From contig OX637803.1 of NCBI GenBank assembly GCA_951802425.1, forward strand, positions 1,054,001 to 1,118,000: DNA of 64,000 nt, read 5' to 3'. Shown here one piece after another: positions 33,851-46,187 of this stretch (positions are counted from its first letter, which is position 1; every line of letters begins with the position of its first letter). The notes under the pieces are model-generated. The model was given only the letters and a program-made list of their open reading frames with translations. It was not told the origin of the DNA and did no database searches. The DNA comes from Clavaria fumosa. Lineage: Eukaryota; Basidiomycota; Agaricomycetes; Agaricales; Clavariaceae. Made by a program: the position numbers and the translations under genes.

Positions 33851-36800
33851 GGCTAGGCCCCACCGTGATTCTGTCTTCTGATCGACATTTCTTCTACCGC
33901 AAGGCCTGGCCACTACGCAATTGGCGAGAGAAGAGGAACGTGGGACGCCGAGGCGGGTTAAGGCAATCCGGAGCTACCGCGGACACGGACCTCTGGAGCG
34001 CTACCACAATGAAGCCGGAGAACTCTACCAACGAGGGCTAAAACGTGACAGAGAAGTTGAATTTAATGAAGGCCATACTCAAGACAGGAAGCCGGGTATA
34101 TCATACACCGCGATCACACGAAGCGCAGGCTGAGGTGGCGAGGGTCCCGCTGCTGCATGTCAACGACGCCATGCGTATCGGCATCCCCCAGAGCTGGTTG
34201 CAGGAACCACAATGATGATAGGCCGATCGGCTTTTGTCGGTTGGCCTCTGCGTGTCTGTGGCGGGGAGTGGCCGTGGCTGTTCCGAGGTATGGGCCTTGA
34301 AGTGCCCACCTTTAGATTTAGGGTACAGCGTGGATAACCAGTTGATGGATGATGGCAGCGCCAATGATCGGAACGTCTGCGCGGGCCCCTTTGACTTGTT
34401 ACTCTTCCCTGCTTCTGCGCAGCGGTAGTACTTTCCAATTTCACCGCAATTGAATTTTTCTACTGTCTTTGTTTGACACTACTGCATACTGCTGTACGCC
34501 AGTCCGCACCTCCGCTTGAGACAAAAATGTTGTTCACTCTCACACGGGGCTGCGTCCACCATTCCATCTCGAATTTGATGCTAATAGATCGCATTTGCAT
34601 TTGCATTTGCGTTTCCCGCTGTGGGACCTAGTGCGCCACACCCTCGTTTACGTACCCTGTTTGATGTTCGGCGGGTTTATGTAAAGGCTGCCCCACGCCC
34701 ACTGATCCGAGAGGAGCATGAGTCGGACGGCCGGAGGTGTGCAACGCTACGTACGTAAATAGAGACGCGCGCGTTTATTCAGGACCCACCTTATGCCAGT
34801 GTGCTGTATACGCAAGGGGTAGTAATTGACCACCCTGTAACGTGCACTGCCCAACCGGCATTGAAAGATGAAACGGTTTCCTGTGTTAGCCAAAGGAAGA
34901 GTTAATTCAACCGGCTACTTATCTGAAGTTGCAGTACAAGCGGCGCGCGCGCCAGAGAGAAAAAGGAAACACAAACAAAACGTTTTTCTGTCGACTCGAC
35001 TTTGCGCGCCGGCCACATGCACAAGGGGATTGGTAGTTACCCTCTTACAGTATATCATAAATGCTGACCCGCATCACCACCCTGAAAAAGGTGTTGTGTC
35101 GGTTATCTCACCAGGCCCTGCACGTGTTGGAACTGGAAGAAAAATGATGCATTCGACACTCGCATGGAATATGGGTCGTGTGATGGAATGCAGGAAGGGG
35201 CGTACTCTATTAGCAACCACGGCCGGGTGCAGCGCCACGATCGCAATAGAAATTCGAGACGCTTCCGATGTGTTGGAGCTTACGACAAGAGGGAGAGGGT
35301 CGTGCAGAGGGTCGGTGCGATCCGTTCCTTGCGACACGAGTCCGTGCTGGCAGTTCCCGGCCGGCTGTTGGTCTAGGAAGCCGACGCACCCCTGTCACAC
35401 TACTTTGTGGAAGCAGTACATGGACGCCACCCTTTTTCTTGTGTCGTCGGAGGAGCATTGTATTGGAAAAGGAGGAAGATAAAAAGTTATTTGTCTGAAC
35501 CGAACGTGGAAGGCAGTGAACTGGCTTCAATTAAGCCCTGAGGCGTAAGAGAACGAGAGAGGGTGACGCCCTCAAACGAGAACGCCTTCGCTGGCTGCGC
35601 AAAGAAGCGCCGGATTTGGATGTCGCTTGACGCCCAGATCGCTGCGCACCCCAAGCAAGGAAGAAAAAGGCGGGATGACGGGACAGACGAAAAGGTTTGG
35701 TGTTCCCGTTTCAGGGAATCGAACCGTGAATTGGAAATTTTTTTCTTTTAGGACGGGCGTAAAAAAAAGAGGGTTGCGATCATGGCGGCTGGCGGAGAGC
35801 AAGGAAATGTTGAGGTGAAAGTCGCCGGGGTCCTCGTCCGAGTCGCATGGATTTGTCATATATTTAGACGGAACAAACATTGGTGTAGCTATGCTCTAGG
35901 GCATTTACACTTGTCATCTTCATTCACATTCCCCATGACCTGTAGATAACGAGAGTCAGCGTTGTTCGTGATAAGATGGAAGGTAGGGTTTGGGTCCACA
36001 ACCAGGAAATTTGTTCGTGGCGTTGACTAAATTTTTTGATTACTCGCCGTTTCGACATGTTTACCACAACCCTGTGGAATGTTCGTTAGAGGGTGTTCGG
36101 CGGAAGACAAGGACAAGGGGGTTAACACAACACGCCTTTGCATCATTGAAAGAATATCAAACCGAATGGCGACATTCGATGTAAAGGGGGTGGCAAAATG
36201 TTCCTGCTCTCTCACCTTCCATGTAATTTTTAAGCAACTGTCGCACTTGACTTGATAACACATGTTAACGGGAACAGTAAAATCCACGTCCGCAATCATG
36301 CTTGGCCTTTCTTTGATTACAAGAGACAGACAGGTTGATGAAAAAAAGGGTTGCTGTTATCGCCTGGTATCAATCAATCTGCGAAATTGAAATTGAACGA
36401 AAAATTCAAGCCGATCAGCGAGTGAAGATCCCTAAATAAACACCCCTCCATTGCCTCTACCTGGGCCTGAGCTAGGGCAGGGGTGTGAGAGGGGGGACTC
36501 ACCGAATCAATATACGCTATTTGGCTGACGTCGGGATGATGCTGGATGGAAGCGCCGGTGGTTCGTGGGCTGATGGTGGTGGTTGAGTTTGACAAGCGAG
36601 GCTGGTGACTGAGCGCGCCGCATGTTCTCGCCCCACCCCACTCCATTATATCATCGATGATGATCAGCTAACAACCCAGGTTGGAAACACGCCCCCCAAC
36701 GCCACCGCACGCTTCTTCGCCTCGCATCACAGGCGCTGTGCGGCTGCCTTTGTCCGACAATCATGGACAAATGGTCTGGAAGGGCCATCGTGTTCCTTTT

Positions 36801-37412
36801 CCCCTTCCCCTGCCGTCATGAGTCATCGGTTTTCTAAAAAGACGTTACCCTGGCTTGCTCCCGCGAAAGTTCACGGTACTGGCACACCTCACCCAGATAC
36901 CGGGAAATGCCTCCCATCTGCGGCTGCATTTGGGTAACATCTTGGCTATTTTTAATTTTGGGGGTACTTCTTGGATTTGAGAGGGAGCGCGAGCCATCAT
37001 TCCATCCGTTTCGCTAAGCAACAGGCTCGAGCAGGAGAAGGACATCCTAGGCCGATGGGAGACGTGCTTAGAAATGTCGTACTTGAGAAATGAATAAATT
37101 GTTTTGGTTACTTCCATTTATGGTAGAGCTTTACCACGCCAGAGTGACCGGGGTCACCACTGTGGCAATAAGCGCTCGCTTTGCCTGGTTTAAAATAACG
37201 ACCCAACCCGTTTTCGACTTGTAATTCAACACCTCAGCTCCCGACTAAGTCTTGTCCTCCTACACCCTTCTCCTTTCGCTCGTCCTCAACGCTCGGTTTC
37301 TCCTGCCGAGCAATAACCTATCCCTTTGTTGTCGCTCAGAATATCCTCGAGGACGTCGTCTTTACTCCGTTCCAGCAACCTTCGCGTGCCGTTAAATGAC
37401 CATTCGACCACT
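33851..37412. other. long gene-poor stretch
   Basis: I find no gene with family or splice support over 3.5 kb. Open frames up to 204 codons (34868-35482) look like chance. A short GCATTT tandem run sits at 34591-34614. The last ~400 bp should contain the promoter and 5' UTR of the kinase gene, including CT-rich DNA near 37250-37330. Confidence 0.5.
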
Positions 37413-40400
37413 ATGGCCGACCGTTCCCTGGGACGTCCATCCCAGCCTCTCCTCCAGCCTCAGTTCCCTATCGACCCACCGGGCGTGCAAATGACTTTCC
37501 GCAAGTCAGAACAGCGCAGCCATGGCCGCTACATACTCAACGGCCACTACGTTCGCGAGAAGCAAGTCGGCAGAGGCCAACATGGCCAAGTATTTAAGGC
37601 CGTAGACATAGCCAAAAACAACCGTCCAGTGGTGCGTGTCCATTACTGTCATTCACCCGTCGTGCATAAATTTATCCTTTTATTTTTTATCGTTCTATTT
37701 AATCATTTACTCTGGCTTACGAATTAATCACAGGCCATCAAAGTCGTAAAGCGCAATAACCCTCGCGCAAATAGAATGAGAGAGCTTCGTCGCCAGCAGA
37801 CTAACATTCCCACCACAGATCACACCCCTCTCACCGCCAAGTTGAGCAGCACAGAGACCAAGATTCGAAAAGAGATTGCCATCATGAAGAAGTGTCGACA
37901 TGCTAATGTCGTCATGTTGCTCGAGGTCATAGATGATCCCATCTGTGAGCGAATATTTATGGGTTAGATTTCACCGTTCTGTTTCTCGGCGCTAGTTCTG
38001 ATCGCATTTTTAAATAGTCATGGAATATCTAGGTGGCGGAGAGCTGAAGTGGAAAACGAGAGACGTCGTTCCAAAGCCCATTCTCCGCGTCGAACAGATT
38101 CGTCGGATATGCCGTGACGTCATCCTCGGCCTCGAGTACCGTCAGTCATCTTGCCTATCCCCATTCGACCTGATCGTACTCATTAGTTTCTTCCCCCATC
38201 ACATATCTATTTCCACAGTTCATTTCCAAGGCATCATCCACCGCGACATCAAGCCCGCCAATCTCGTGTGGAACGACGACCGCAGCACCGTGAAGATTAC
38301 CGACTTCGGTGTATCGCACTTCTCGTACGCGCAGCGGCTCGCAGCGGGCGCAAAGCTGCAGCTGCTACTCGAGAAGGAGGACCCAATCCTGCTAGACGAC
38401 TCGGACCTCGCGAAGCGTGCGGGGACGCCGTTCTATCTTGCTCCCGAAGTTGTCGACACAGACTGGCTCGACCTCGGTCCCGCTGACCAGCCGCGCCCGC
38501 GCCAGCCTATTACGAAGGCGATCGACATCTGGGCGTTTGGTATCACACTATACAGCCTCCTCTTTGGTGGCCCGCCGTTCTTCGAGGACGACCCTCAGCC
38601 ACATGCCGAGTTCCGTGTATACAAGAAAATTTGTATGGAGGACTGGGACGTAACCGCCACTATGGGCTTTGACGCCATCCCCACCGGCGGGAGGCATCCG
38701 ACGAAACGGAACAAAGAGGGATACCAAGTCATCAAGCTGCTCGATGCCCTGCTCGAAAAGAATCCGACCAAACGAATCACCCTACAACAGCTCAAGGTGA
38801 GCCCTTCCCTGTCTCTCGCGCGGCTATCTGAACTCTTATGCTTCTCGCCCAGTCCGACCGTTGGATACTGGCCGGCATCCCGGATCCAGATCGCTGGATC
38901 CGCGACACGACGCCCCAAGACGCAGACGCGATCTCTATCACGGAGCGGGACACGTCCTCTGCGCTCGCGCCGCTTGCGAGTGGCACCTGGGGGCGCATCC
39001 AGCGGCGCTTCTCGTCTGTGTTCCGCAAGGTCGCGACTGCGGGCCGTGTACCGTGGACCCGCGGGCAGCTCGACGAGGAGGAGGAGGGATCGCCCTCCGG
39101 CACGCACTCGACGCCGCCCGACGTCTTGTCGACGGCGACCGCCAAGTCGAAATCGGGCAGCAGCAACGTGACTGTCAAGCGCCACCACTCGTCGTCCGGC
39201 ACATCTTCGTGGAGGAGGGACAAGGGCAAGCGCCCCAACTCTGCCTCTGCTTCCGCAACCAACACGACCGCAATCGCAGACCCGCCCGCGAGTGATGCCC
39301 ACCGCCGGCGCCGCGCCAAGTCGACCGAGCGCTCGGGCGGCTTGGGAATGCAACGGCAGCGTCTGAGCCCGACACCACCCACGCCGTCTGAGCCCATGCC
39401 GATGACACGATCCTTCTTGCGCGGCAGCAGAGGTGGCGGAGGCAGCAGCAGCAGCGCAGGTGCCGGCGGTGATTTCGACGGGACCCGGCGCACACCTACG
39501 CTGACAGCGTCGTCGCTCCCGACAACGATGCTGATGGGCGGCGCGTCGCTCGCGTCGTCTTCCTCGACAACGACAACCCCGCCAGAGCCGCTCCTCACGC
39601 CCACGCCGTCATCGCAGGAGGCTCAGCGCCTCAACTGGTTCTTCGGGCCCGTGCGCCGGTGGACGGGCAACACTGCACTTTCGCGCCGCGCGGGGTCCGC
39701 ATCGCCCTCGCCTGCGGTTGCAACTCCAGCTACGGCCACGGCCGTGGTGACGCCGACGACGCCCTCTGGGACGGGCACGGCGCGCGCGCCGACAGCATCC
39801 GGGTTATCGGCAACGGCATCTCTATCCTCGGCACTCTCGACCTCGTCCCCGGCGGTGGTGCTCGCGCACCACCCGCCTATCGCCTCCCACGCCACCAAGG
39901 AGACGGCGAGCACGATGGCGGCGCCCTCGAGAAACCGCCACAGCGAGGAGGCGCTATGCAGCTCGCGCGCGGCGCCGCCACCGAGCGACCCGCTGACGAA
40001 CGCGAAGCGCGCCTCGAGCTGGGGCTCGCCGCCACCGAGCAGTGCTGGTGCCGGCGCAGTCGGCGGTGCTGCTGCAGGCAGAAGTGGGAGTGGGAGCGGT
40101 GTCAGTGGCAGGGGCAGCGGCGTGGCTGTGGGCATCGGTGAACTCATGGGTGTGGGCGCTGGCAGGGCCGCTGGGGCTGGGGACGACGGGGACGACGAAA
40201 GCTGGCACTCAGACACGCTTGGTGAAGTGGAGATGCGCATTGGTGCCGGTGGGTTTGCGGACCCACCTTCGGTGGCCACCACGGCAATAGCAGCGGCGAT
40301 GGGCGTGCCCATCAATAGTGTTTCTGGTATTGGCGTTGGTATCGGTGTTGCCACCGGTGTTGGTGCTGGTGCTGGTGCTGGTGCTAGTGCTGGTGACAAT

Positions 40401-40739
40401 GCTAGTGGACTCACGCAGCTGCTTATGCCGAGCTCGGCCTTCACGCATGATCACCCCCACGCGACGAGTGGTTCACAGCAGCAGCAGCATCCGAATCTCC
40501 CGCACCAGGTCGTCATGTCTGGTGGGGAAGAGGATGAGGATGACGCGGACGATGAGGACGGGGAGGAAGAGCATGACGATGTTCCGTGCAGTTGGACGCA
40601 GGACACGTCTTCAGAAGAGGAGGAGGATGGCGATAACTTAGGCGACGTCTACGACGCTGGAGATGGTGATGACGACGCGTACGACGATGACCACATCCTC
40701 TTGGTTCGGCAGCCGCGACCATTTCCTCACTACGACTAG
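37413..40739 (+). CDS. CAMKK/Ssp1-Sak1-like Ser/Thr protein kinase
   Basis: Upstream kinase related to Ca2+/calmodulin kinase kinases and yeast Sak1/Tos3/Elm1, which activate AMPK/Snf1. The kinase domain covers residues ~45-385 of ~1011: glycine loop VGRGQHGQVFKA, VAIK-type AIKVVKR, catalytic loop IIHRDIKPANLVW, ITDFGVSHFS, activation segment AGTPFYLAPEVV and DIWAFGITLYSLLFGGPPF. The HRD aspartate and DFG are intact. The Arg-Pro-type insert typical of CAMKK is present before DFG+1 as a hydrophilic loop. After residue ~385 comes a ~630-residue low-complexity tail rich in Ser, Thr, Gly and Ala, ending in an acidic Asp/Glu region. Five exons: 37413-37631, 37734-37962, 38018-38140, 38219-38796, 38853-40739. 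An in-frame ATG at 37326 could lengthen the N-terminus. Confidence 0.9.
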
Positions 40740-41400
40740 CCAATCGACATTGGCAACCTTACTTCCTCTCCGTGTTCGCAATGACGAAGTCGAGACATCA
40801 AGCACTGTGTGCTGATGATCGCTTTTTATTTCTTCTTTTCTCTCTTTTCGTCTCTCGCCATCTCCCTCGACGGTTTCGGATTCTCGGACTATATCGTACT
40901 GCGGCGCATTAGATGGAGCACTTTTTGACCGACCTCTCCCAACTCTTTCCACCTAAAAACTGGAGACCTAGCTGATATATTTGTCTGGATCCCTTCACGT
41001 CTTTTTCTCCATCTTTTTTCTGTAATTCCCAGTTTTCCGTTTCCTGTTGTTCCTCTCCCCTCTCCATTTCACTCACTGCTAGAGATTGACCATACGTATC
41101 ATTGTATTCTACGCACTCCCCGGACTGGAATTAGAGGCTTTGTTGACCTTACCTTCCCTTTATTTCGATTTCGATTTATCTTCGCGCGTTTTTGGTGCAC
41201 TCCCGCACTTGACTGCTCTACACATGATCGTAATCCAACCAACTCAAAGGCGCATAATGATGCAGTGATAAAAAAAGTGCAGTAAGATTTTGTAGGAAAG
41301 CTTGAGAAGAAAAAGGGGATCAACGGATACAATAGACGACTGCTTGTTGAGACCATGCCTGAACCAGTGAAGAGGAAAATGAAATCTTCTGCCTCCGTCC
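40740..41400. other. convergent 3' flanks
   Basis: T- and C-rich DNA between the converging ends of the kinase and coiled-coil genes. No gene is seen. Confidence 0.55.
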
Positions 41401-44400
41401 TTAAGTCGGCCATCCCCGAACGATTCTCGCAGCGCCGCCTCCAACGGTCCCGAGGAAGCTCCACACGGCGTTTGTGCCGTCCGCAGCAAACCCTTCCCCG
41501 ACTGCTTGCATGCTGTTGAAACTTGCCCACGCGCTGCGATCGTAATACGTCGCGCTCCCAGGGATGTTGTAGTATGGGACGACGTAGGGACCCATCAGCA
41601 ACACCATAAACGCTGACGCGCCCGCGCACATCAACGCGTGCAGGGCAGGCGTAAACGAGGACGGCGCGCCGCCGTCTGCGCCGTCACGGCTGCCACGGCT
41701 GCCGTACACGTAGGTGTTGTAAATGTTGTAGAACCGGCCCTTGTTGCCAGACCCAGAGGCAGTCCGCCGCTCGCGCGGACGCTTGCCTGACTTTTCAATG
41801 ATCTTTTCCATGACCACGCAGCCCACGCCGACCTCCTCCTGCAGGGTCTTCCAGCCCTGCAGCGCCTCCTCGGAAACGCCGCCAGGTACACCCAGTAGTG
41901 GTAGGTCTGCGCCTTTGTGCCATTTCTTGAGGACGTCCGCGAGTTGCCGCCAGTCGCCCTCTGCTTGGTCATATGCGGGGGGCTGATCGGCAGGCGGGTG
42001 CTCGTCGGTGGCCGTGGATATCGGAGTGACGACTGTAGGAGTAAACGAGGTTGTTGCTGCGCTTGTCATCGGTTGAGACGTTCCTGTCTCTGTTTGGACA
42101 TCAACATCACAGGTGACTCTCTGAGCACGGGCAGCCTCGGGGACCACTTCGGTCTGGATGCTTATCGAGTCGGTGACGACTTTCAGTTCAGGGGCTGTCT
42201 GCATGCTGGCCGAAGAAGTAAAGTCGCGCGCTTCGTGCTGAGTATATGCGTCGGAGTACTCCTTGACCTCTTCAAATCTGTGTGTCTCAATCCTATTCGC
42301 GCGACTAGCCACCTTCTACAAAGAATGGTATCGTCAACTCCAGAACTCACATGCAGCTAATAGGATGAAGACTTACCCGCTTTCTCCGCGTGATGACAGT
42401 CTCGACAACATCTTCACCTTCTGTCATTTCCCCCTCTGGCTCAATCCCCTCAGCCACAGATAATGTAAGGTTCTTCTGGACAGTCTCGGTGTCCAGATCG
42501 TCTTCGTCTAAACTCCATTGCATTCCTTTCATCTTTCCGGCTAGCTCTGCCCCCAGACTCTTGCTGACCGATCCGACTACGCTCACCGTTCCGCTCGAGC
42601 CGCTCTTGTCAAACGCAGATGCGTTACTCCGCATTTCATCCATGTCGTATCGCATCCGGTCGATGGTCTCCTTCAGCATGAGTGTCTCTTGCTTCTGCTC
42701 ATCGAGATGCGCGACTGCTTGCTGCGCAATGGAGAGCTCCGCCTCCAGATGTGCGATGCGGTCTTCGTAGGAATCTCGCTCCCGGCCCCATTTCTGCCCT
42801 TCTATATGTTGCAGGGCAGCAGTCTCTTTGTGATCTTTGATTTCCTGGTCCCGCAAGCGCAGGCTATTACGATAACGCTCAGATTCGGCTGGAAAAAGAA
42901 GTTATTCAAGGCAGGCTCATTTGCTATGACACGACGCACCGCATTGCTCCTGATACTGTTTCTGGAGGCTCTGATACGCAGCGCGTGCATTGTCCAAGCT
43001 TTTTTGAAGCTTGGCAATCTCTGACTCAAGGGCACTGATCTGCGTCATATATTGACGCTGCGCAGAGCAAGATGAAAAGGCATTAATGTTGGGCGTGGCA
43101 TATGAAGGGACTTGCACACACCTCCTTGACCCTTAGCTCTTTTTCTTCCCTTTTAGTTGACGCTAGTTCGCTCTTGGACTCGTCGTAGCGACTCTGTAGT
43201 TCCTCCATTTCTTGTTCGTGCTCTGTCGCCTTTCTCAACAGTGTTCGCTCAGCCTCTCTCAGTTTCCTGTCCAGTTCCATATTAGCCCGCTGGAGCGCCT
43301 CAAGCCGTTCTAGCGGCTCTAACGATGCGGTAGACGAGTGTGCAGAGCGGTCAAACACAAGGCCTAGAGTAGGGTTCTCTCCGTCTGAGTCCGTGTCGCT
43401 GCGTGGCATGGTCAAGGATGATATGGTCGCCGTGAAATCTTCGTCGAATGAATGATCAATTGGCGAAGGAGAACCATGAAAGGGAGGGGAAGCGGGGGTA
43501 TCATACATGGCCGAGGCGAAATTCGGGTATTGGGGTTGAGAATGGCCTCGCGAATGGGCACGTGAATGGGGTCGGGACGTGGGCGACGTCGCACTCAACT
43601 CAGGTTGAGACGAAGACCTTGGAGAAACTGGATTAGAGGGTGCTCTCTGACGGCTGGGTGTTCGGAAAACTCCGTATGATGAGGGTGGGTGCTTTAGGAA
43701 GAAATAAGCAATGGATGAGCATGAGCCGGAAAGCTCGCACCTCAGAATCACTGGCATATTGACTTGAGTCACTCCGTCTGCGGCGCTGAGGGGTAACGCG
43801 GTTGGGACGCCAACTGGACGGTGCGTGGTGTCCTAATGGCGCCGACCGTTGCCGTTTCGACGCGTCGAACGGGGAGGCGCCATTCGCAGAGAGAGGTGTC
43901 GACGGTCCGCGTGAAGGCGAGTGAACATTGTACTCTCTGTGCTCTGCTGAATCGCTGCTTGAAGACCGCGCTGCATCGTCGGAGTCCAGCCGATCCCGGG
44001 CCCTGCCACGATCGTGACTAGCTGAGCTGGCATCGCTCTCGTATGGGGAATTGGCAGGGCTACCGCGGGGGCTGTGCTTAGACCTCGCTGCTATGAATTG
44101 AAGGAGAATTTGAGGTGTGACTTCGAGGCCAGGATTACTGGCGAGAAGGTCCTTGAGCATGTCCATTTCTTCGTTGGTCATGAGCTCGACGCCGTCACAA
44201 ATGTCTGAAAAGGCACGGAAGACATCGACAAGGGCATTTCCTGGAATAACTGGTTCGCCTGATTCATTGGGTTGAGACTTGGGGTGCTTTTGAAATATCT
44301 TCTTCAGTTGCTCCTCTATGTCTATTATAGACTGGCGATTTCGACCGTAGGTTGCCTCCAACCAAGGCACGTCAGACACGCAACACCCTGAAAAAGTCTG

Positions 44401-44416
44401 GATATACACTGACCAT
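41401..44416 (-). CDS. large coiled-coil protein with C-terminal membrane anchor
   Basis: Not assignable to a named family. The ~910-residue product has an N-terminal helical, EF-hand-like region (IIDIEEQLKKIFQKHP ... NEEMDMLKDLLASNP), a Ser/Arg-rich linker, a long coiled coil (~300-560: ERLEALQRANMELDRKLREA and on), a TRRKR basic patch, a Thr-rich stretch, and a single membrane helix (ALMCAGASAFMVLLMG) followed by ~58 residues ending RGWPT. Exons: 44414-44416, 43741-44355, 43122-43691, 42940-43057, 42377-42888, 41401-42315. The proposed start codon is cut off from the rest by an intron (44356-44413); the true start may lie further upstream. The layout of coiled coil, one helix and short luminal tail resembles nuclear-envelope tethers, but that is speculation. 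Confidence 0.75.
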
Positions 44417-45095
44417 AGTGGTTCTCTCGACGGGACAGATGGGATAATCTGGAAGCAAGTGGAATGTGGCCAAGTCCTCGCTAGCACTGTACGCGAAGAC
44501 AGCTTTGTTTGGACCTGCATGCAGCACATCACATGATCATGTCCGACCGGCATCTCGGCAAACGCGTCATCACGTGGTGTTACCGGTAATCCTCTCTCGA
44601 TCGCGACGCGACAAGTTTGTTTTGTAGTAATTGTACTCGCACTATTGCGGCGTTTTCATAACGGCGTCATAATCCATACGTTGGATAAAGAGAGGTCGAG
44701 GGCGCGACTTGCTCTCTATGTGGCCTTGAACCTGTTTGGAGCTACCTCAATTGGTTGGCTTCGTCAAGATTATGTATGCTTCTCGCAGATTCCTTCCTTC
44801 GACTTCTGGCAACATGACAATCTGAGAGCTTCTTAATTTTCGGTGCCACATCACGATTACGCTGATGACCTTTTTGATTTGGGATGTCTATTTTCTGGCC
44901 ATGCTCGAAACATGAGGCCTGAGGCACTGCGCAGCCTGGCAACGTGCCCAGAACAAGCCGGTTTGCTCGTTTTCTTATATTCCAAGTGCCCTCTATTCCA
45001 CAGTCTCTCCTAGTGCGAGTCCATCTAGGCAAACTTTCTCGTGAGTGCTTTACGATTTTGAAGCCAGGCTGACTTGCAAATCAAGACGGTTGCAG
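44417..45095. promoter_or_regulatory. divergent promoter region
   Basis: Between the coiled-coil gene (reverse) and the small membrane protein gene (forward). The first 150 bases may contain an upstream coding exon of the coiled-coil gene in a frame reading AVFAYSASEDLATFHLL. Otherwise nothing is seen. Confidence 0.45.
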
Positions 45096-46044
45096 ATGCT
45101 TGCGCCTGTCATTCGGGATACCACGCAAACAGCAAAGGCACCTCACCCCAATGTTCTTTCTCAAAGAATATCCGCTGGTGTTGTGGTTGTCACTATCATA
45201 TTTACGTCCATGTATGTTGGCGCTATGCTTTGGACTCGCCGAAAGGCACATGGAGTGCCACAGGGAACCAACAATGGTTATAGCACCAAGTTAGTGCGAT
45301 ATGGGCCAGGTCTTTTTGCGCTTCACAGTCATTCATGGCACAATACTCATGTGGCTTTAGTTGTCTATATTTTTCTCGTGCTGGCCAGTCTAATAGAGGT
45401 GCTTTCTCGTTTTTATCACTGTCATCTACTGACGCCATTACCAGGCAGCCACCGCCAGCTGGCTCCTTTTGCAAAACCATTCCAATCATAATCTCCCGAG
45501 CACACGAGTCCGCAACGGCGTCCGGCTTCTCTTGTAAGTTCCCCGTCTATCATCCCCGTCTACGACCCCCTCATCGCCTTAATATTAGGTTCACCGCTTT
45601 CTGGACCGCGATCACATCTTCTGCACTCTCAGTTCTTTTCATCCATCCCGCATGGTCCACGCATCCCGTTTCCTCTATTGGGTCGCAGGCGCTGTGGAGC
45701 ATGACGAGCTGGATCTTCTGGGTTGCCAGCACCGGTACCCTCGAAGCCGCAGTACCGCAGCTCTTCGAGGGAGCTACGTGCTGGGACCTGGTGTATTGCC
45801 AACAGCTGCAAGCCTTGTTTGGTATGTATAACTTTTTTAAGTTGCATCTGGACTGACTCATCAATATGTCATTGTGACGTGCGTTTGGTAGCTTTTGGCG
45901 TTCTACAAATGTAAGTTGATTTGCTCTATTCTTTCCAGACTTGTATTGATGCGGGCTATCAGACTGGTATTGACCTTCGTGATTTTGGTCATACTATGGC
46001 TGGCTTGGCAGTCACGAAAACAGCTCGCACAACCTTCGGCATAA
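45096..46044 (+). CDS. small polytopic membrane protein (MARVEL-like)
   Basis: About 241 residues with four to five hydrophobic helices: ISAGVVVVTIIFTSMYVGAML, THVALVVYIFLVLASLIEAA, FTAFWTAITSSALSVLFI, ALWSMTSWIFWVASTGTL and ILVLTFVILVILWLAW. A cysteine pair (CWDLVYC) lies in the loop before the last helix, as in fungal MARVEL-type proteins of unknown role. Five exons: 45096-45398, 45445-45533, 45589-45821, 45892-45910, 45963-46044. The last acceptor is taken at 45962, because the nearer AG at 45938 would give a 28-nt intron; both keep the frame. An in-frame ATG at 45045 is an alternative start. Confidence 0.75.
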
Positions 46045-46187
46045 CCAGTTCATCCATTACTTGGCAGGACGCACGAGAAACAGCCGAAATTTGTGCTCGT
46101 ATAATATTGATACAGAAGTACATTGCTCAAGTACAGGCATCTTGCAAATATATGCAATCTATGGAGACTGTAGCCGCGAACTGATAT

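Noticed and set aside
34868..35482. 204-codon forward frame in the gene-poor stretch
   Set aside because: Single open frame without splice partners, family similarity or typical fungal start context; likely chance.
35715..35725. Perfect tRNA B-box on the reverse strand
   Set aside because: The T-stem has a mismatch, the acceptor halves are only ~53 nt apart and no A-box or anticodon arm can be formed.
38595..39353. Long reverse-strand open frames opposite the kinase
   Set aside because: They are antisense shadows of a GC-rich coding exon; composition is Arg/Ala-rich with no motifs.
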